From assembly GCA_944588485.1 (NCBI GenBank), contig OX155896.1, positions 45,815,196-45,879,195 of the forward strand: a stretch of 64,000 bases of DNA, given 5' to 3'. This DNA is from Phosphuga atrata. Its lineage: Eukaryota; Arthropoda; Insecta; Coleoptera; Silphidae. Below the pieces are notes generated by a model that saw nothing but the letters and a program-made list of their open reading frames with translations, searched no databases and was not told where the DNA came from. Positions 11,301-22,000 of the stretch are shown piece by piece (positions within the stretch are counted from its first letter, which is position 1; every line of letters starts with the position of its first letter). A program made the translations under genes and the position numbers.

Positions 11301-14300
11301 GTATATTCATGTTTCACAAACCATTCTGTGGTATGGTAGAAAGTCCTACATCCTTGTTTTAATTTGTTGTTGAGCAATAAGCAAAGTTTTATATCCAATT
11401 CCTGTTCCTTGGTATGCCAGAAGGTGCTATGTGGATGTAGAACTTTTTGCCATACCAATTTTTGATTCCACATTGGCTTAATACAAGGTGCTATATCCAA
11501 TAATGTATTTTTGATTTGTGTAATATTACATGAATAAAGTTTATACTGGAGCTTGTTCTTATGAAAACTGTTCAGAGAACATTAAATTATATTGTTTATA
11601 TTTTATGTTGCTTTTTATGCTAAAATTTTTAGAATTTCTCATTTTTAGATGGCCAAAAAAACAGCCGAAGAGTGGATAAAATCTATTAATATTTTTAGTT
11701 CTGATTCTTCCGATTCTAAAACACCTCTGATAAATTATTCCATAAAACGAATGATAGGCCAGCCGCCACATTCTGTGCAACAAGAATCGGCAGCAAAGAA
11801 TGTAGAAGAAAGGGACAAAGATTCGCAGTCAGAATATTTGCCATCTGACTCAAATCCCGAAAGTGATTCGAATGGTAAGCACATCAATTTATTCCTAGTG
11901 TTTCCTTTATGGACAAATTTTGGTTAAACTTTTAAATTTAACAGGTGAATTAAATGAGACAGAATTAGAAGTTGCTATTGAACAACAGAATGAAAGTAAT
12001 GAAGGTAAGATTGCTTTGAAATTAGTGTGGATTTACATAAATTAAATTAAACTGTCCTTACAGATATTCCTGGTCCTAGTAAAAAACGTTCAAGATGGAA
12101 GCAACTGAAGCCTGACGAGTGGAAAAAGAATGTAAGAAAAAGGGCACGTTGTCTGGGGGAAGAATATACGGACGAACAAGGAAAAATAAAAATAGCCAAA
12201 TTGCCGAAACCTTTGCCCAATCATTCGCATAAGGAACCGTCAGGTTACAAGTGCAGTTTATTTACAGAAGAAGATCGTTTGGAAATATTTAATGATTATT
12301 GGAAAAAAAGGGATGGTTTCAAAGCTAAACGCAACTTCCTCCTGAAATTCACCAAAGCCATTCCAGTGAAAAGAAGAAGAAGTGAAAAAGAAACGAATTT
12401 CAGAAAAAATTTGGCTTATGAGTACATTTTGCCAAAAAGCAATAAAAATTTAAAAGTGTGCCGTGAATTCTTCTGTGCAACCCTTGCAATTTCATACAAG
12501 CCGATTGCTTTTGCAAACAAAGATCGATCAAATACTGGTGAATTTTTGGGCAATGATCAAAGAGGAAAACACGAGCCTCACAACAAATTGAAGCCAGAAG
12601 TTACTGCTGCCATCAAGAATCATATTGAGTCTTTCCCACTAGTGGAGTCTCACTATTGTCGGAAATCATCAAAGCGGTTGTATTTAAGTAGTAGCTTAAG
12701 CATTTCGAAAATGTATGACCTTTTTAAAGAAAAAGTAGCTGGAACAGATGCTGAAAAAGTCAGCTATGAAAAATATAAACAAGTGTTTGGCCAAGAGTAC
12801 AACATGGCATTTCACAAGCCCAAAAAAGATTTATGTGTTATGTGCTCAATCAGCAGCTGGACCATCGGAAGAACAAAAATTGGAGTTTGAAACACACATT
12901 AAACGAAAAGAATCAAGTCGTGCTGCAAAGAGATCAAATATCGAAAAATGTTCAACAGATAAAGAATTGACGGTTGCAACTATGAATTTGCAGTCAGTTT
13001 TGCAAATACCACAAGCTGAAGCAAGCCCTTTTTACTACAAATGAAAACTATGTGTGTACAACTTTACAGTTTATAATGAGGCAACACGTGAAGGAAATTG
13101 TTACATTTGGTCTGAAATTGATGGTAAAAGAGGCAGTAACGAAATTGGATCTTGTGTCAAAAGATTCATAGAAGGGTTAACTGAAAAAGGGTGCCGAAAA
13201 GTTGTTTTGTGGTCCGATAATTGCAGCGGGCAGAACCGCAATCGTTACATTGCTGCAATGTTGCTTAAGTTGGTTCAAGAATCAGCTGTTGAAATTGTTG
13301 AACAAAATTTTCTGGAAGTGGGCCACACTCAAATGGACGTCGACAGTATGCATTCCGCCATAGAACATTCGGCGAAAAACTGTTCAATTTTTTCTATGAA
13401 CGATTGGTCAAACGTTATTCGTCAAGCACGCCTCAAACATCCGTATAATGTGGTACGAATGTTACACAGCGATTTCATTGATCTAAAGTCAGTCAATGCC
13501 CGATCAATGAAAAAAGTTATTGCTTTCGAAAATGGCGAAAAATTAAACTGGTTGAAGGTAAAATCGTTAATTTTTTCGAAATCAATGCAGGGACAAATTG
13601 GCATTAAATATAATCATGACGAAGAAGAATATAAAGTAAAAACAGTTAATTTACTGATAAATTAATCAGTTTAAAACTCAATTTTTATTTTAAGTTTGTT
13701 AATGTGGATGTGCGTAAATCCCGAGGAAGACCAGTAGTCAATGGGCCGCCGCTTTATGAAAATCTCTTGCCAATAAGCGATGCCAAAAAACGAGACCTGC
13801 AGAGTTTATGTGCGCAAAAGCTTATTCCTCAGGAATTTCACCCTTGGATTGAGTGAGCTAAATTTGAATTTTAGTGTGCAATGCAAAAACCAAAGTTGAA
13901 AAAACCATTTTCTTTCAGCTCATTGCCAGTTGGAAATCAAACAATTGAATCGGATTCAGAACCGGAAAATAATTAATTTCAGTGTTTTTATTCGTTACTG
14001 TATTGTCTGATTTATTTTTCATTCACAATCCATATTTTGAAATAAACTTTGTTCGAAAATAGTGTTTTTAATGAATGTCCATGGTTGTATATCCATTTTT
14101 TTGTAACAGTGATGAATAATTTTAATGTGCCAAAAGGTGCTACATCCAATTTCTACAGTATTCCTATGATAATGTAAGGTTTTCATTTCACAAAGTATTT
14201 ATAATTTTAGGCTAGTATTAACTACATATAAATTGAAAAAACTATCAGATTTCAAGACAAACTCGATTTTTGGCAGCTTTTTCAATAGTATTTTGCCTTT

Positions 14301-17300
14301 TTCACAAAATAAGCAAAAACGGATATAGCACCTTCTGGCATAGCGGCGACGATATGGCAAGCTCCCTTTGTACGAAATCAGTTTTTCTGCCGTTGCTTTC
14401 ATACGCTTTTTCAAAGTAGAACTGCCTTTTCCTTCAAACGCTTTTTAAATTTTTGAATTTTTTTGAGAAATTCGAAACACTAAGAAAGTTACAGTTGATT
14501 TTCAAAAAAAAAAAACTGCCAAGTGCGAGTTGTGACTCGCGCACCTAGGGTTCGGTACAAACTTGTAAGTAAGGTATCTTTTTTTCTGTGGAGGACGTAG
14601 CAAGCACATTCAGTTAACTTGACAAGTGGCCCTCCTGAAATCACGACCATCTTAGTACCGCTGCAAGCATAACCTCAAGATGTCGCTGTCGTACGATGGA
14701 ATTCTACCCTATATTTTATTACCATACATCCCCCATTCACTATGAGTGTTTAGGGGTTCTGGAACTTCACTATTTGTTTTTACTGCTCAATTTTGCCTGT
14801 ATACCTATATACCCAGTATAAAGGTATACAGGGTATTTTTTTTTAAATAACGCGAATATTTTTAAACTTATAAAAAGAAAACTTTATTTTAGTATTACAC
14901 TTATTCACTAACTTATATTAAGAACTAACTATTTCTAGATCTAATATAAACTAATATATTAACTATTTCTAGATCTATTTCGATACTCTTAACATTCAGT
15001 TGTTCAATAGACTGCTTTTTGGGCAATTGATTACCAAAAAATATAGGGAGTACGTGATTTAAGTATATGTAGATTATAAAGAAAAATTAGACGAAATATA
15101 ATATATACAGGATGTTACGGGACTTGAGTATGTCGCATGTCGGTTATAAACAAGCAAAATTTAGACATAATATATACCCTGTATATATTATGTATATAGA
15201 GCGTATGTGATGAAATGCATAACGAATATAAACAAAGAAAATTCAGAATAAACAGCTTGGTGCCAACACATACTTTTTAACCTTCGGACCTAACCGAGTA
15301 GGACCTAACTGTATGTAACCCAGACAGACAGACAGACGGACAAACAAAGTGATCCTATAAGGGTTCCGTTTTCGGTACGGAACCCTAAAAATGTCCAAAA
15401 TGTTGGGGCTGAAATTAGTTTTTCTAAAATATCTCAAAAACTGTGCAAAATTTGAAAGAATAAGAAGTTATGTAGAACTGCCTTTGCTTTCATACGCTTT
15501 TTAAATTTTTGAGAAATTCGAAACACTAAAAAAGTTACAGTTGATTTTCTAAAAATTATCAAAAATGTTGGGGCTGAAATTAGTTTTTCTACAATATCTC
15601 AAAAACTGTGCAAAATTTGCAAAAATTGAAAGGATAAGAAGTTATGCAGAACTGCCTTTGCTTTCAAACGCCTTTTAAATTTTTCAGAAATTCGAAACAA
15701 AGAAAGACAGTTAATTTTCTAAAAATTGTCCAAAATGTTGGGGCTGAAATTAGTTTTTCTAATATATCTCAAAAACTACAAAATTTGCAAAAATTGAAAG
15801 GATAAGAAGTTATGCAGAACTGCCTTTGCTTTCAAACGGATTTTAAATTTTTGAGAAATTCGAAACACTAAGAAGAGTTACAGTTGATTTTCTAAAAATT
15901 GTCCAAAATGTTGGGGCTGAAATCAATTTTTCTAAAATATCTCAAAAACTGTGCAAAATTTGCAAAAATTGATAGGATAAGAGGTTATGTAGCTCCTTTG
16001 CTTTCATACGCCTTTTACATTTTTGAAAAATTCGCAACACTAAGAAAGTTATAGTTGATTTTCTAAAAATTGTCCAAAATGTTGGGGCTGAAATTAGTTT
16101 TTCTAAAATATCTCAAAAACTGTGCAAAATTTGCAAAAAAATGAAAGGATAAGAAATAATGCAGAACTGTCCTTGTTATCAAACGCTTTTTAAATTTTTG
16201 AGAAATTCGAAACACTAAGAAGAGTTACAGTTGATTTTCTAAAAATTGTCCAAAATGTTGGGGCTGAAATCAATTTTTCTAATATATCTCAAAAACTGTG
16301 CAAAATTTGTAAAAATTGAAAGAATAAGAAGTTATGCAGAACTGTCCTTACTTTCAAATGCTTTTTAAATTTTTGAGAAATTCGAAACAGTAAAAAAGTT
16401 ACAGTTGATTTTCTAAAAATTGTCCAAAATGTTGGGGCTGAAATTAGCTTTTCTAAAATATCTCAAAAACTGTGCAAAATTTGCAAAAATTGATAGGATA
16501 AGAGGTTATGTAGCTCCTTTGCTTTCATACGCCTTTTACATTTTTGAAAAATTCGCAACACTAAGAAAGTTATAGTTGATTTTCTAAAAATTGTCCAAAA
16601 TGTTGGGGCTGAAATTAGTTTTTCTAAAATATCTCAAAAACTGTGCAAAATTTGCAAAAAAATGAAAGGATAAGAAATAATGCAGAACTGTCCTTTTTAT
16701 CAAACGCTTTTTAAATTTTTGAGAAATTCGAAACACTAAGAAGAGTTACAGTTGATTTTCTAAAAATTGTCCAAAATGTTGGGGCTGAAATCAATTTTTC
16801 TAATATATCTCAAAAACTGTGCAAAATTTGTAAAAATTGAAAGAATAAGAAGTTATGCAGAACTGTCCTTACTTTCAAATGCTTTTTAAATTTTTGAGAA
16901 ATTCGAAACAGTAAAAAAGTTACAGTTGATTTTCTAAAAATTGTCCAAAATGTTGGGGCTGAAATTAGCTTTTCTAAAATATCTCAAAAACCGTGCAAAA
17001 TTTGCAAAAATTGGAAGAATAAGCGGTTATGTAGAATTGTCTTTGCTTTCAAACTATTTTTAATTTTTTGAGAAATTCGAAACACAAAGAAAGTTACAGT
17101 TGATTTTCTAAAAATTGTCCAAAATGTTTGGACAGAAATCAGTTTTTCTAAAATATCTCAAAAACTGCAAAATTTGCAAAAATTGGAAGTATAAGAAGTT
17201 ATGTAGAATTGTCTTTGCTTTCAAACGCTTTTTAAACTTTTGAGAAATTCGAAATACAAAGAAAGTTACAGTTGATTTTCTAAAAATTGTCCAAAATGTT

Positions 17301-18568
17301 TGTTGGACAGAAATCAGTTTTTCTAAAAAATCTCAAAAACAGGATTAGTAGAGGTTCCAGTGGTATCCAATGTAGAATAGTCAGGTTTCAATGTAGCAAC
17401 AAGGAGAAGGGAAGAAGGTACTGGCTAAAGGAAAGGGAGAATTTGGGTACCTTTGGGAGTCTTGCATGGGTGAGTCAGGTATTGGGTGCCCCCATAATGC
17501 ATGAAATTTTAGAGCGGAATGGAGTGATAGTGGAAAGAGTGCAAGTCATAACGTAAATTATTTGAATTATTTTTTCTTATGTTGGATCAAGAGGTCACGT
17601 TACCGTCTGGATTTATCTGATATTATCCAATCTAACCATTAACATTACCTGGGTTAAAGTCAGCAAAAATTTGTGTAGTGATTTGGACGTCTTTAATTTG
17701 ACTTTAAGATCCTTCAGGAGCTAAGTCTAGTCTGCTTTTGGCTTGTTCAATTTGGGCGATGTTTTAGGGTCATAGTAGTTGATGTTTTAGGGTCGGAGTT
17801 GGTGGATCTGTTCACTTTGTGTTTCCGGCTTATAAGTATTTTATATTGATGATGCTGATAGTGATGTTTGTTTGCTACTTTAAAATTGTCTGTATCTTGT
17901 AATTATTGTTTTATTATTTTATGTTGTTAATTTTATGTTTAAAAATAAATTATTAGTATTATTACTGTTTTTTATGTTAATTATAATTTCTGCCATGGCT
18001 TACATGCACGGATCTCCAGTTTAGCCGAAGAATTTGTAATGTTTATTTTTGTTTACAAAAATAAACATTAAAAATTCTTGGACTAAACTGGAGGCTTTTT
18101 TTAATGGCTTGTGCTATGTATTTGGGTTATTTTGGGTTTGGTGCTCTTGCTTATTTTTTGCCTTTTATATTTTTTTCCATAGTGAGGAACTTTATATACT
18201 GTGTTGATAATGTCAATAAAGGTAATAATAATTATAAATTGTTATTAAACTTTTAGATTTTACTCTACAATGTTCAACAAACAATTGGGTGTCTAACTTA
18301 TTTCATATTATGATAAATATATGCAGTTTTAATAAATGCAGTTTAAAATCAGGACACTGTTAATTTGTCACCCTGTATATTGTTTATGTTAGAATACTAA
18401 AAAACATTAAATATATATCTACCGAAAGTTTTCTCCTTCTTCCTTTGCATTGTGAGGTCTAACTCTAACGACAACTTTAATGTTAGCTCCTGAGGCTGAT
18501 TTCAAGCCCCTTTTTACGCTTTGTCTGAAGCTTCGCCTAGGCGTCAAATCCTTCCTGTTTTTGACCAT
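6004..18568 (-). CDS. Klp67A: Kinesin-8 motor protein (KIF18A/Klp67A type), whole gene
   Basis: Kinesin-8 motors walk to microtubule plus ends, limit their growth and centre chromosomes on the spindle. Exons read by eye: 18568-18423, 9584-8450, 8394-7978, 7920-7551, 7366-7207 and 6007-6004, about 743 residues (fly and human proteins are about 800-900). Junction phases all agree (2, 0, 0, 1, 2). The motor occupies roughly residues 25-370, with P-loop GATGAGKTHT near 132, switch I NAESSRSHA near 242, switch II DLAGSE near 275 and a kinesin-8-like HVPYRDSKLTRLLKDSLGGN near 318. Exons 3-4 are a charged, coiled-coil-rich stalk, and exon 5 is a basic tail. Intron 1 is 8.8 kb and full of transposons. 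The N-terminal and motor exons are secure. The 3' structure is less so: reading through 7551 gives an alternative end at 7462. A possible poly(A) signal on the minus strand lies near 5692. Confidence 0.85.
6053..7189. mobile_element. Mariner-like foldback MITE, split by a nested element
   Basis: Ends CGGGGTGTTTCATAAATGTC and (reverse complement of the right end) CAGGGTGTTTCATAAATGTC are inverted, and matching continues for about 35-40 bp (GAAAYTCTAGGG). TA flanks both ends (6051-6052 and 7190-7191). Without the nested piece the MITE would be about 100 bp and nearly palindromic. It lies in the kinesin-8 3' region, within the last proposed intron. Confidence 0.75.
6104..7140. mobile_element. 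hAT-like non-autonomous element with internal ~180-bp tandem repeats
   Basis: The left end CAGTGGTGCGCAAACC pairs with the right end, which reads CATTGGTGCACAACT inverted. The interior is five copies, period about 180 bp, of a unit containing CTCAAAAACTAATTTGGGGA and GATGTTGGTAGAACTGTT (starts near 6266, 6439, 6622, 6803 and 6984). The same family occurs at 57030-58390. Flanking octamers CTCTAGAG and CACTAGTA agree only partly. Confidence 0.7.
8450..9584 (-). CDS. Klp67A: Kinesin-8 exon 2 (bulk of the motor domain and neck)
   Basis: The acceptor is TTTCAG at 9590-9585 and the donor GAG|GTAATA at 8450-8449. It carries every nucleotide-binding motif of the motor and ends in YATRAKKIKSNVKKN, followed by a coiled-coil-like segment (LKIIDELYKENTKLKEMLK). 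No stop or frameshift interrupts its 378 codons, so the gene is under constraint despite its transposon-rich surroundings. Confidence 0.95.
9660..11236 (+). pseudogene. LINE (R1/Jockey-like) reverse transcriptase, broken copy
   Basis: Blocks in several frames: RYIPELRRRVVFIPKVGKKD (about 10040-10110) is the start of a non-LTR RT domain; GCPLSTVLFNFFIYD (about 10350-10400) is motif 4; then RRLSVNVDKTKWMVFRKK, the region after the (lost) YADD box. RNTRYKY near 11230 is the start of the C-terminal region that continues at 17341. The copy is full of stops and frameshifts. It lies in kinesin-8 intron 1. A G run at 9989-9999 is part of it. Confidence 0.75.
11241..14354 (+). mobile_element. 3.1-kb DNA transposon with a five-exon transposase-like gene
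   Basis: The left end ATATCGTCGGCGGTATGCCA (from 11241) and the right end (reverse complement, from 14354) ATATCGTCGCCGCTATGCCA are inverted repeats. Similarity extends about 35 bp through a GTGCTAYATCC motif. Extra copies of the TATGCCAGAAGGTGCTAYAT-type motif lie just inside (11332, 11413, 11483 and 14126). This is the usual arrangement of subterminal transposase-binding sites. The palindromic ATAT at both ends could be target duplication or element sequence. The interior carries one gene in this orientation. I cannot place it in a named superfamily. Confidence 0.82.
11649..13976 (+). pseudogene. Transposase-like protein of the 3.1-kb transposon (DUF7869-like)
   Basis: Exons 11649-11874, 11945-12004, 12064-13635, 13695-13852 and 13919-13976 have GT/AG borders and consistent phases. 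The N-terminus is acidic and Ser-rich. A middle region holds a CxxC-like site (KPKKDLCVMC). The C-terminal half contains KRGSNEIGSC, LWSDNCSGQNRN and VGHTQMDVDSMHSAIEH. Spaced Asp/His residues in such contexts suggest an RNase H-like (DDE) fold. From memory this resembles the insect proteins annotated DUF7869. The coding region is broken by a frameshift near 12842 and a TGA at 13042-13044, but is otherwise intact to the end (RKSRGRPVVNG ... PENN). The copy is therefore young and recently dead. Confidence 0.7.
14371..17340 (+). repeat. ~170-bp satellite array, with an insert at 14511-15387
   Basis: About a dozen monomers of about 170 bp follow one another, each with AAATTTTTGAGAAATTCGAA, CAAAATGTTGGGGCTGAAAT and ATATCTCAAAAACTGTGCAA. 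The segment from about 15969 is repeated almost exactly from about 16491, a higher-order period near 522 bp (three monomers). The first, partial monomer (14371-14510) is cut off from the rest by an inserted element. No coding. It lies in kinesin-8 intron 1. Confidence 0.88.
14511..15387 (-). mobile_element. GGGTTCCGTACC-type element inserted in the satellite
   Basis: The left part reads GCCAAGTGCGAGTTGTGACT and continues to CGCGCACC; the right part ends GGTTCCGTTTTCGGTACGGA then ACCC. A copy in the other orientation lies at 50036-50562. Satellite sequence resumes on the two sides within one monomer (TTGATTTTC | ATGTCCAAAATG), so the insertion point is exact. The interior (14590-15280) has AT-rich sequence and tandem CAGA motifs, without a gene. 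Confidence 0.7.
17341..17556 (+). pseudogene. LINE C-terminal fragment continuing the copy at 9660-11236
   Basis: The frame reads RIVRFQCSNKEKGRRYWLKE, matching the C-terminal region of the sister LINE at 61060 (MARFRCRNERENKYWMED). It resumes where the copy ending near 11236 stops. The 6.1 kb between is the transposon plus satellite. Confidence 0.6.
17557..18235 (+). repeat. Probable LINE 3' region with long hairpin
   Basis: Non-coding sequence ends in GATAATGTCAATAAAGGTAA then TAATAAT, the same tail as at 3790-3824. A hairpin of about 38-nt arms lies at 18014-18093. From 18236 to the kinesin exon there is nothing that I can name. Confidence 0.45.
18014..18093. repeat. Near-perfect 38-nt-arm hairpin
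   Basis: CTCCAGTTTAG with GAAGAATTT and AATGTTTATTTTTGT is followed after a few bases by its reverse complement, ending CTAAACTGGAG. Only a few mismatches interrupt the stem. It could form in RNA from either strand. Confidence 0.8.
18423..18568 (-). CDS. Klp67A: Kinesin-8 exon 1 (start codon and first motor strand)
   Basis: From ATG at 18568 the frame reads MVKNRKDLTPRRSFRQS, a basic leader, then ANIKVVVRVRPHNAKEEGEN and ends at CG|GTAGAT (donor 18422-18421). The beta-1 strand IKVVVRVRP is the signature start of a kinesin motor. The leftover CG plus A from the next exon makes Arg, giving NFRTVVKVVD across the junction, as expected for kinesin-8. This exon is far from the rest and overlaps no other gene. 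Confidence 0.88.
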
Positions 18569-19063
18569 TTTGATTTTCGTATATACACTTCCAAGCAGTT
18601 TCTCTCCAGGGGATTTGTAGCAGTTTACTCATAAATGTCTTCGCAAATTCGTAGAACAAACGGCGCACAATTTATTCTGATAAACTTGCCTAGTATTGGA
18701 TATTTTCGGCCAAATTTTCACTGCATGTCATAAAAAACCGTCACACTTATTAAAATACAAAAACTGATGGCCGTTACAATTTGAAATTGAACAGTTGGTA
18801 ATGAAGCTTGCTACAAAATATAACGGATGTTTTACAAATAAATTAAAAGCTTGTTTTAACAACTTCACTATTATTTTATTATCTTGTCTGTTTAATCCTC
18901 TATTCAATAATCAGTGCAATACATTTGTTAAAAGTTCTTATGAAACTGTTTAAAAATTAGGGAAGTTTATTTCTTCGCGGTTGGTATAATTTTCGTTCAG
19001 TAGTTAGTGTTAGTGTGTGGCGGCGCCACCTCCTTCTTTTCTTTTCATTCCCCGTCGTTAAAC
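18569..19063. promoter_or_regulatory. Divergent promoter region between kinesin-8 and RpL18
   Basis: Only 495 bp separate the two start codons, which point away from each other. Near 19031-19048 is the pyrimidine tract TCCTTCTTTTCTTTTC, which fits the TCT/5'TOP initiator typical of ribosomal protein genes, so the RpL18 transcript probably starts there. No TATA box is convincing. Confidence 0.55.
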
Positions 19064-22000
19064 ATGGTGAGTTTTTAAAAGTGAATAATAATTCTAAGTT
19101 TATTCAAATCATCGTTCACTTTTTGAGGAAATAATCTGATTCAGACAGAGTAAGTACAGATGAATTACCGTCGAATGCATATATTTTCTTTTTTAGGGTA
19201 AAGATATTAACCATAAACACGACCGTAAGGTTAGGCGCACAGAACCTAGAAGCCAGGATGTTTACCTCAGGCTTCTCGTAAAGGTAAACAGAAAAATGAA
19301 TTTACATCAAATTTCAAACATAAACTTATTTAAGTCAATCATAAACAGCAATTATTCAAACTACACGTAAAGCTTTGACACATACAACAACCCTAATTTA
19401 ACTTACAAAGGGACCATGAGACCTGTTAATCATGGATTTTGATGGGTCTTGGATATGTTATAGAGCAGGGGTGGCGAACCTTTTTCCGGCCGCGTGCTAA
19501 GTTTTCAGATTTTGAAATGCTGACGTGCCAGGTAACTTTTAAAATGAATCAACATTTCTGATAGTGCTTAACAGGTACTGAATATAACAAGTCTTATATT
19601 TTGCACATTTGATGTTGCACAAATGTAGATTGAGAAAATTTTGTTCAGAAAAGTAGAAGGTTTATGTTTAAGAAGTTTAGAAGGCATGCATGAGGAATTG
19701 TTCGCTTGCTAATACAATTTTCCTACGTGTCAGCTGTGACACGCATGCCATAGGTTCGCCACCACTGTTGACGGACTAAAAAGGGTGTAAAGCTTTGACT
19801 CATACACCCCAATTTAACTTCCAAAGAGACCCTACATCAGGCCTGTTAATTACGGATTTTAATGGTCTTATTTTCCTGAGTTCTTGGCTAGCGGCTTTTT
19901 ATTCAATGCTTAGTATCCAGAAAAAATTGCTGTTAAAATTTCATGTGTACTTTCTATTCTCTGATGAAACAATTTTAATAATAAGCCATTGTAAGTGCAA
20001 AGGGGTAAGGTTGACGAATATATTTTGGATAATATGCTGCCATTGCAGGTTCAAATCCTATCCAAGTATATCTGTACTAGTGATGTAATGAATATTCACA
20101 TTTTTTTTTGACATTCACATTCATAAAACTAATAAGAATATTTTGTGATTTTTTTTTAATTTATTCGTTTCATCATGAAGAAAATTCAATAATTATTAAA
20201 CTAAACAATAATCATTAATTTTTCTCTAATTTACAATACTACGGTGCGTAATCTAGTGTTCACCTACTAATGTCCAAAGTTTTCACTAAACGTTGCAGGA
20301 ACATCATATATTTATTTATTGGATCCCTAGTTTGTTGCCATACTCTTCTAGCTTTCCTCTTTTCCTTTACCAGTTGTCTGATTTTATTTGGGTAGTTATT
20401 TCCACCTGTTTTCCTGATAGAGGTTTTGGTATAATTCCATGCTGCTTTTTGTATGTCTCATAAAGTTTACTGCTTCAGTATCAAGCTGCTCTTTCAAGGG
20501 CGTACCCACCGAGGGGAAGGGGGGGGGGGCTGAATCCCCCTAGAACCCACCTCGATATCTATAGCATTATTAAAACCTCACCCTGACGTCTTCGGGTGCA
20601 AAGAGCATGGCGAATCAGTTCTGAAATTGTACGAAAGATGGATACTTCATTTCATAATCCATAATTTATTTCATAATCCTTGAAACAAATATGACCTTCC
20701 CCCCACCCCCAGATCATATCCAGGGTACACTCTTGTGCTTTTTAGTTCTCAATTTAACTTTTAAGTTGATCTCCCAGTCAGTTTTCTTGTTAGTCATGGT
20801 GGGCTTTGCTTCGTTTTTTAATGATTCGTTCACTTACGGTTATAATTACTACTGAGTGATCGGTCAAAATTTTCTTCAATATTAGTGAAGTTGAGGTGAT
20901 ATCTAGCTCTTGAAGTCAAGCAGATTGTGGATTTTGTTACGATTGGCCAATATGTGGGCTTACCAGTCGAGTGGTAGATGCATCCAAGGTATTACTTAGC
21001 CTAGAACCCCAGTATGTATGTTTTGGATTATAGTCTCCTCCTACAATAAATCTGTCCCCAGCATGCTTGCATATGTTCTTGTAGTCGGTCATCTTTCTAG
21101 TAGTTGTACCTGGGAAGGATGTATATTTCCTGAACTAATTGTTTTTCTTGCACTGTCTAGACTGTCTAGACACTAACTAGACAGACAAGACTAGACAGAC
21201 AAGAATAGACAGACAAGACTAGACAGACAAGACTAGACAGACAAGACTAGACAGACAAGACTAGACAGACAAGACTAGACAGACAAGACTAGACAGACAA
21301 GACTAGACAGACAAGACTAGACAGACAAGACTAGACAGACAAGACTAGACAGACAAGACTAGACAGACAAGACTAGACAGACAAGACTAGACAGACAAGA
21401 CTAGACAGACAAGACTAGACAGACAAGACTAGACAGACAAGACTAGACAGACAAGACTAGACAGACAAGACTAGACAGACAAGACTAGACAGACAAGACT
21501 AGACAGACAAGACTAGACAGACAAGACTAGACAGACAAGACTAGACAGACAAGACTAGACAGACAAGACTAGACAGACAAGACTAGACAGACAAGACTAG
21601 ACAGACAAGACTAGACAGACAAGACTAGACAGACAAGACTAGACAGACAAGACTAGACAGACAAGACTAGACAGACAAGACTAGACAGACAAGACTAGAC
21701 AGACAAGACTAGACAGACAAGACTAGACAGACAAGACTAGACAGACAAGACTAGACAGACAAGACTAGACAGACAAGACTAGACAGACAAGACTAGACAG
21801 ACAAGACTAGACAGACAAGACTAGACAGACAAGACTAGACAGACAAGACTAGACAGACAAGACTAGACAGACAAGACTAGACAGACAAGACTAGACAGAC
21901 AAGACTAGACAGACAAGACTAGACAGACAAGACTAGACAGACAAGACTAGACAGACAAGACTAGACAGACAAGACTAGACAGACAAGACTAGACAGACAA

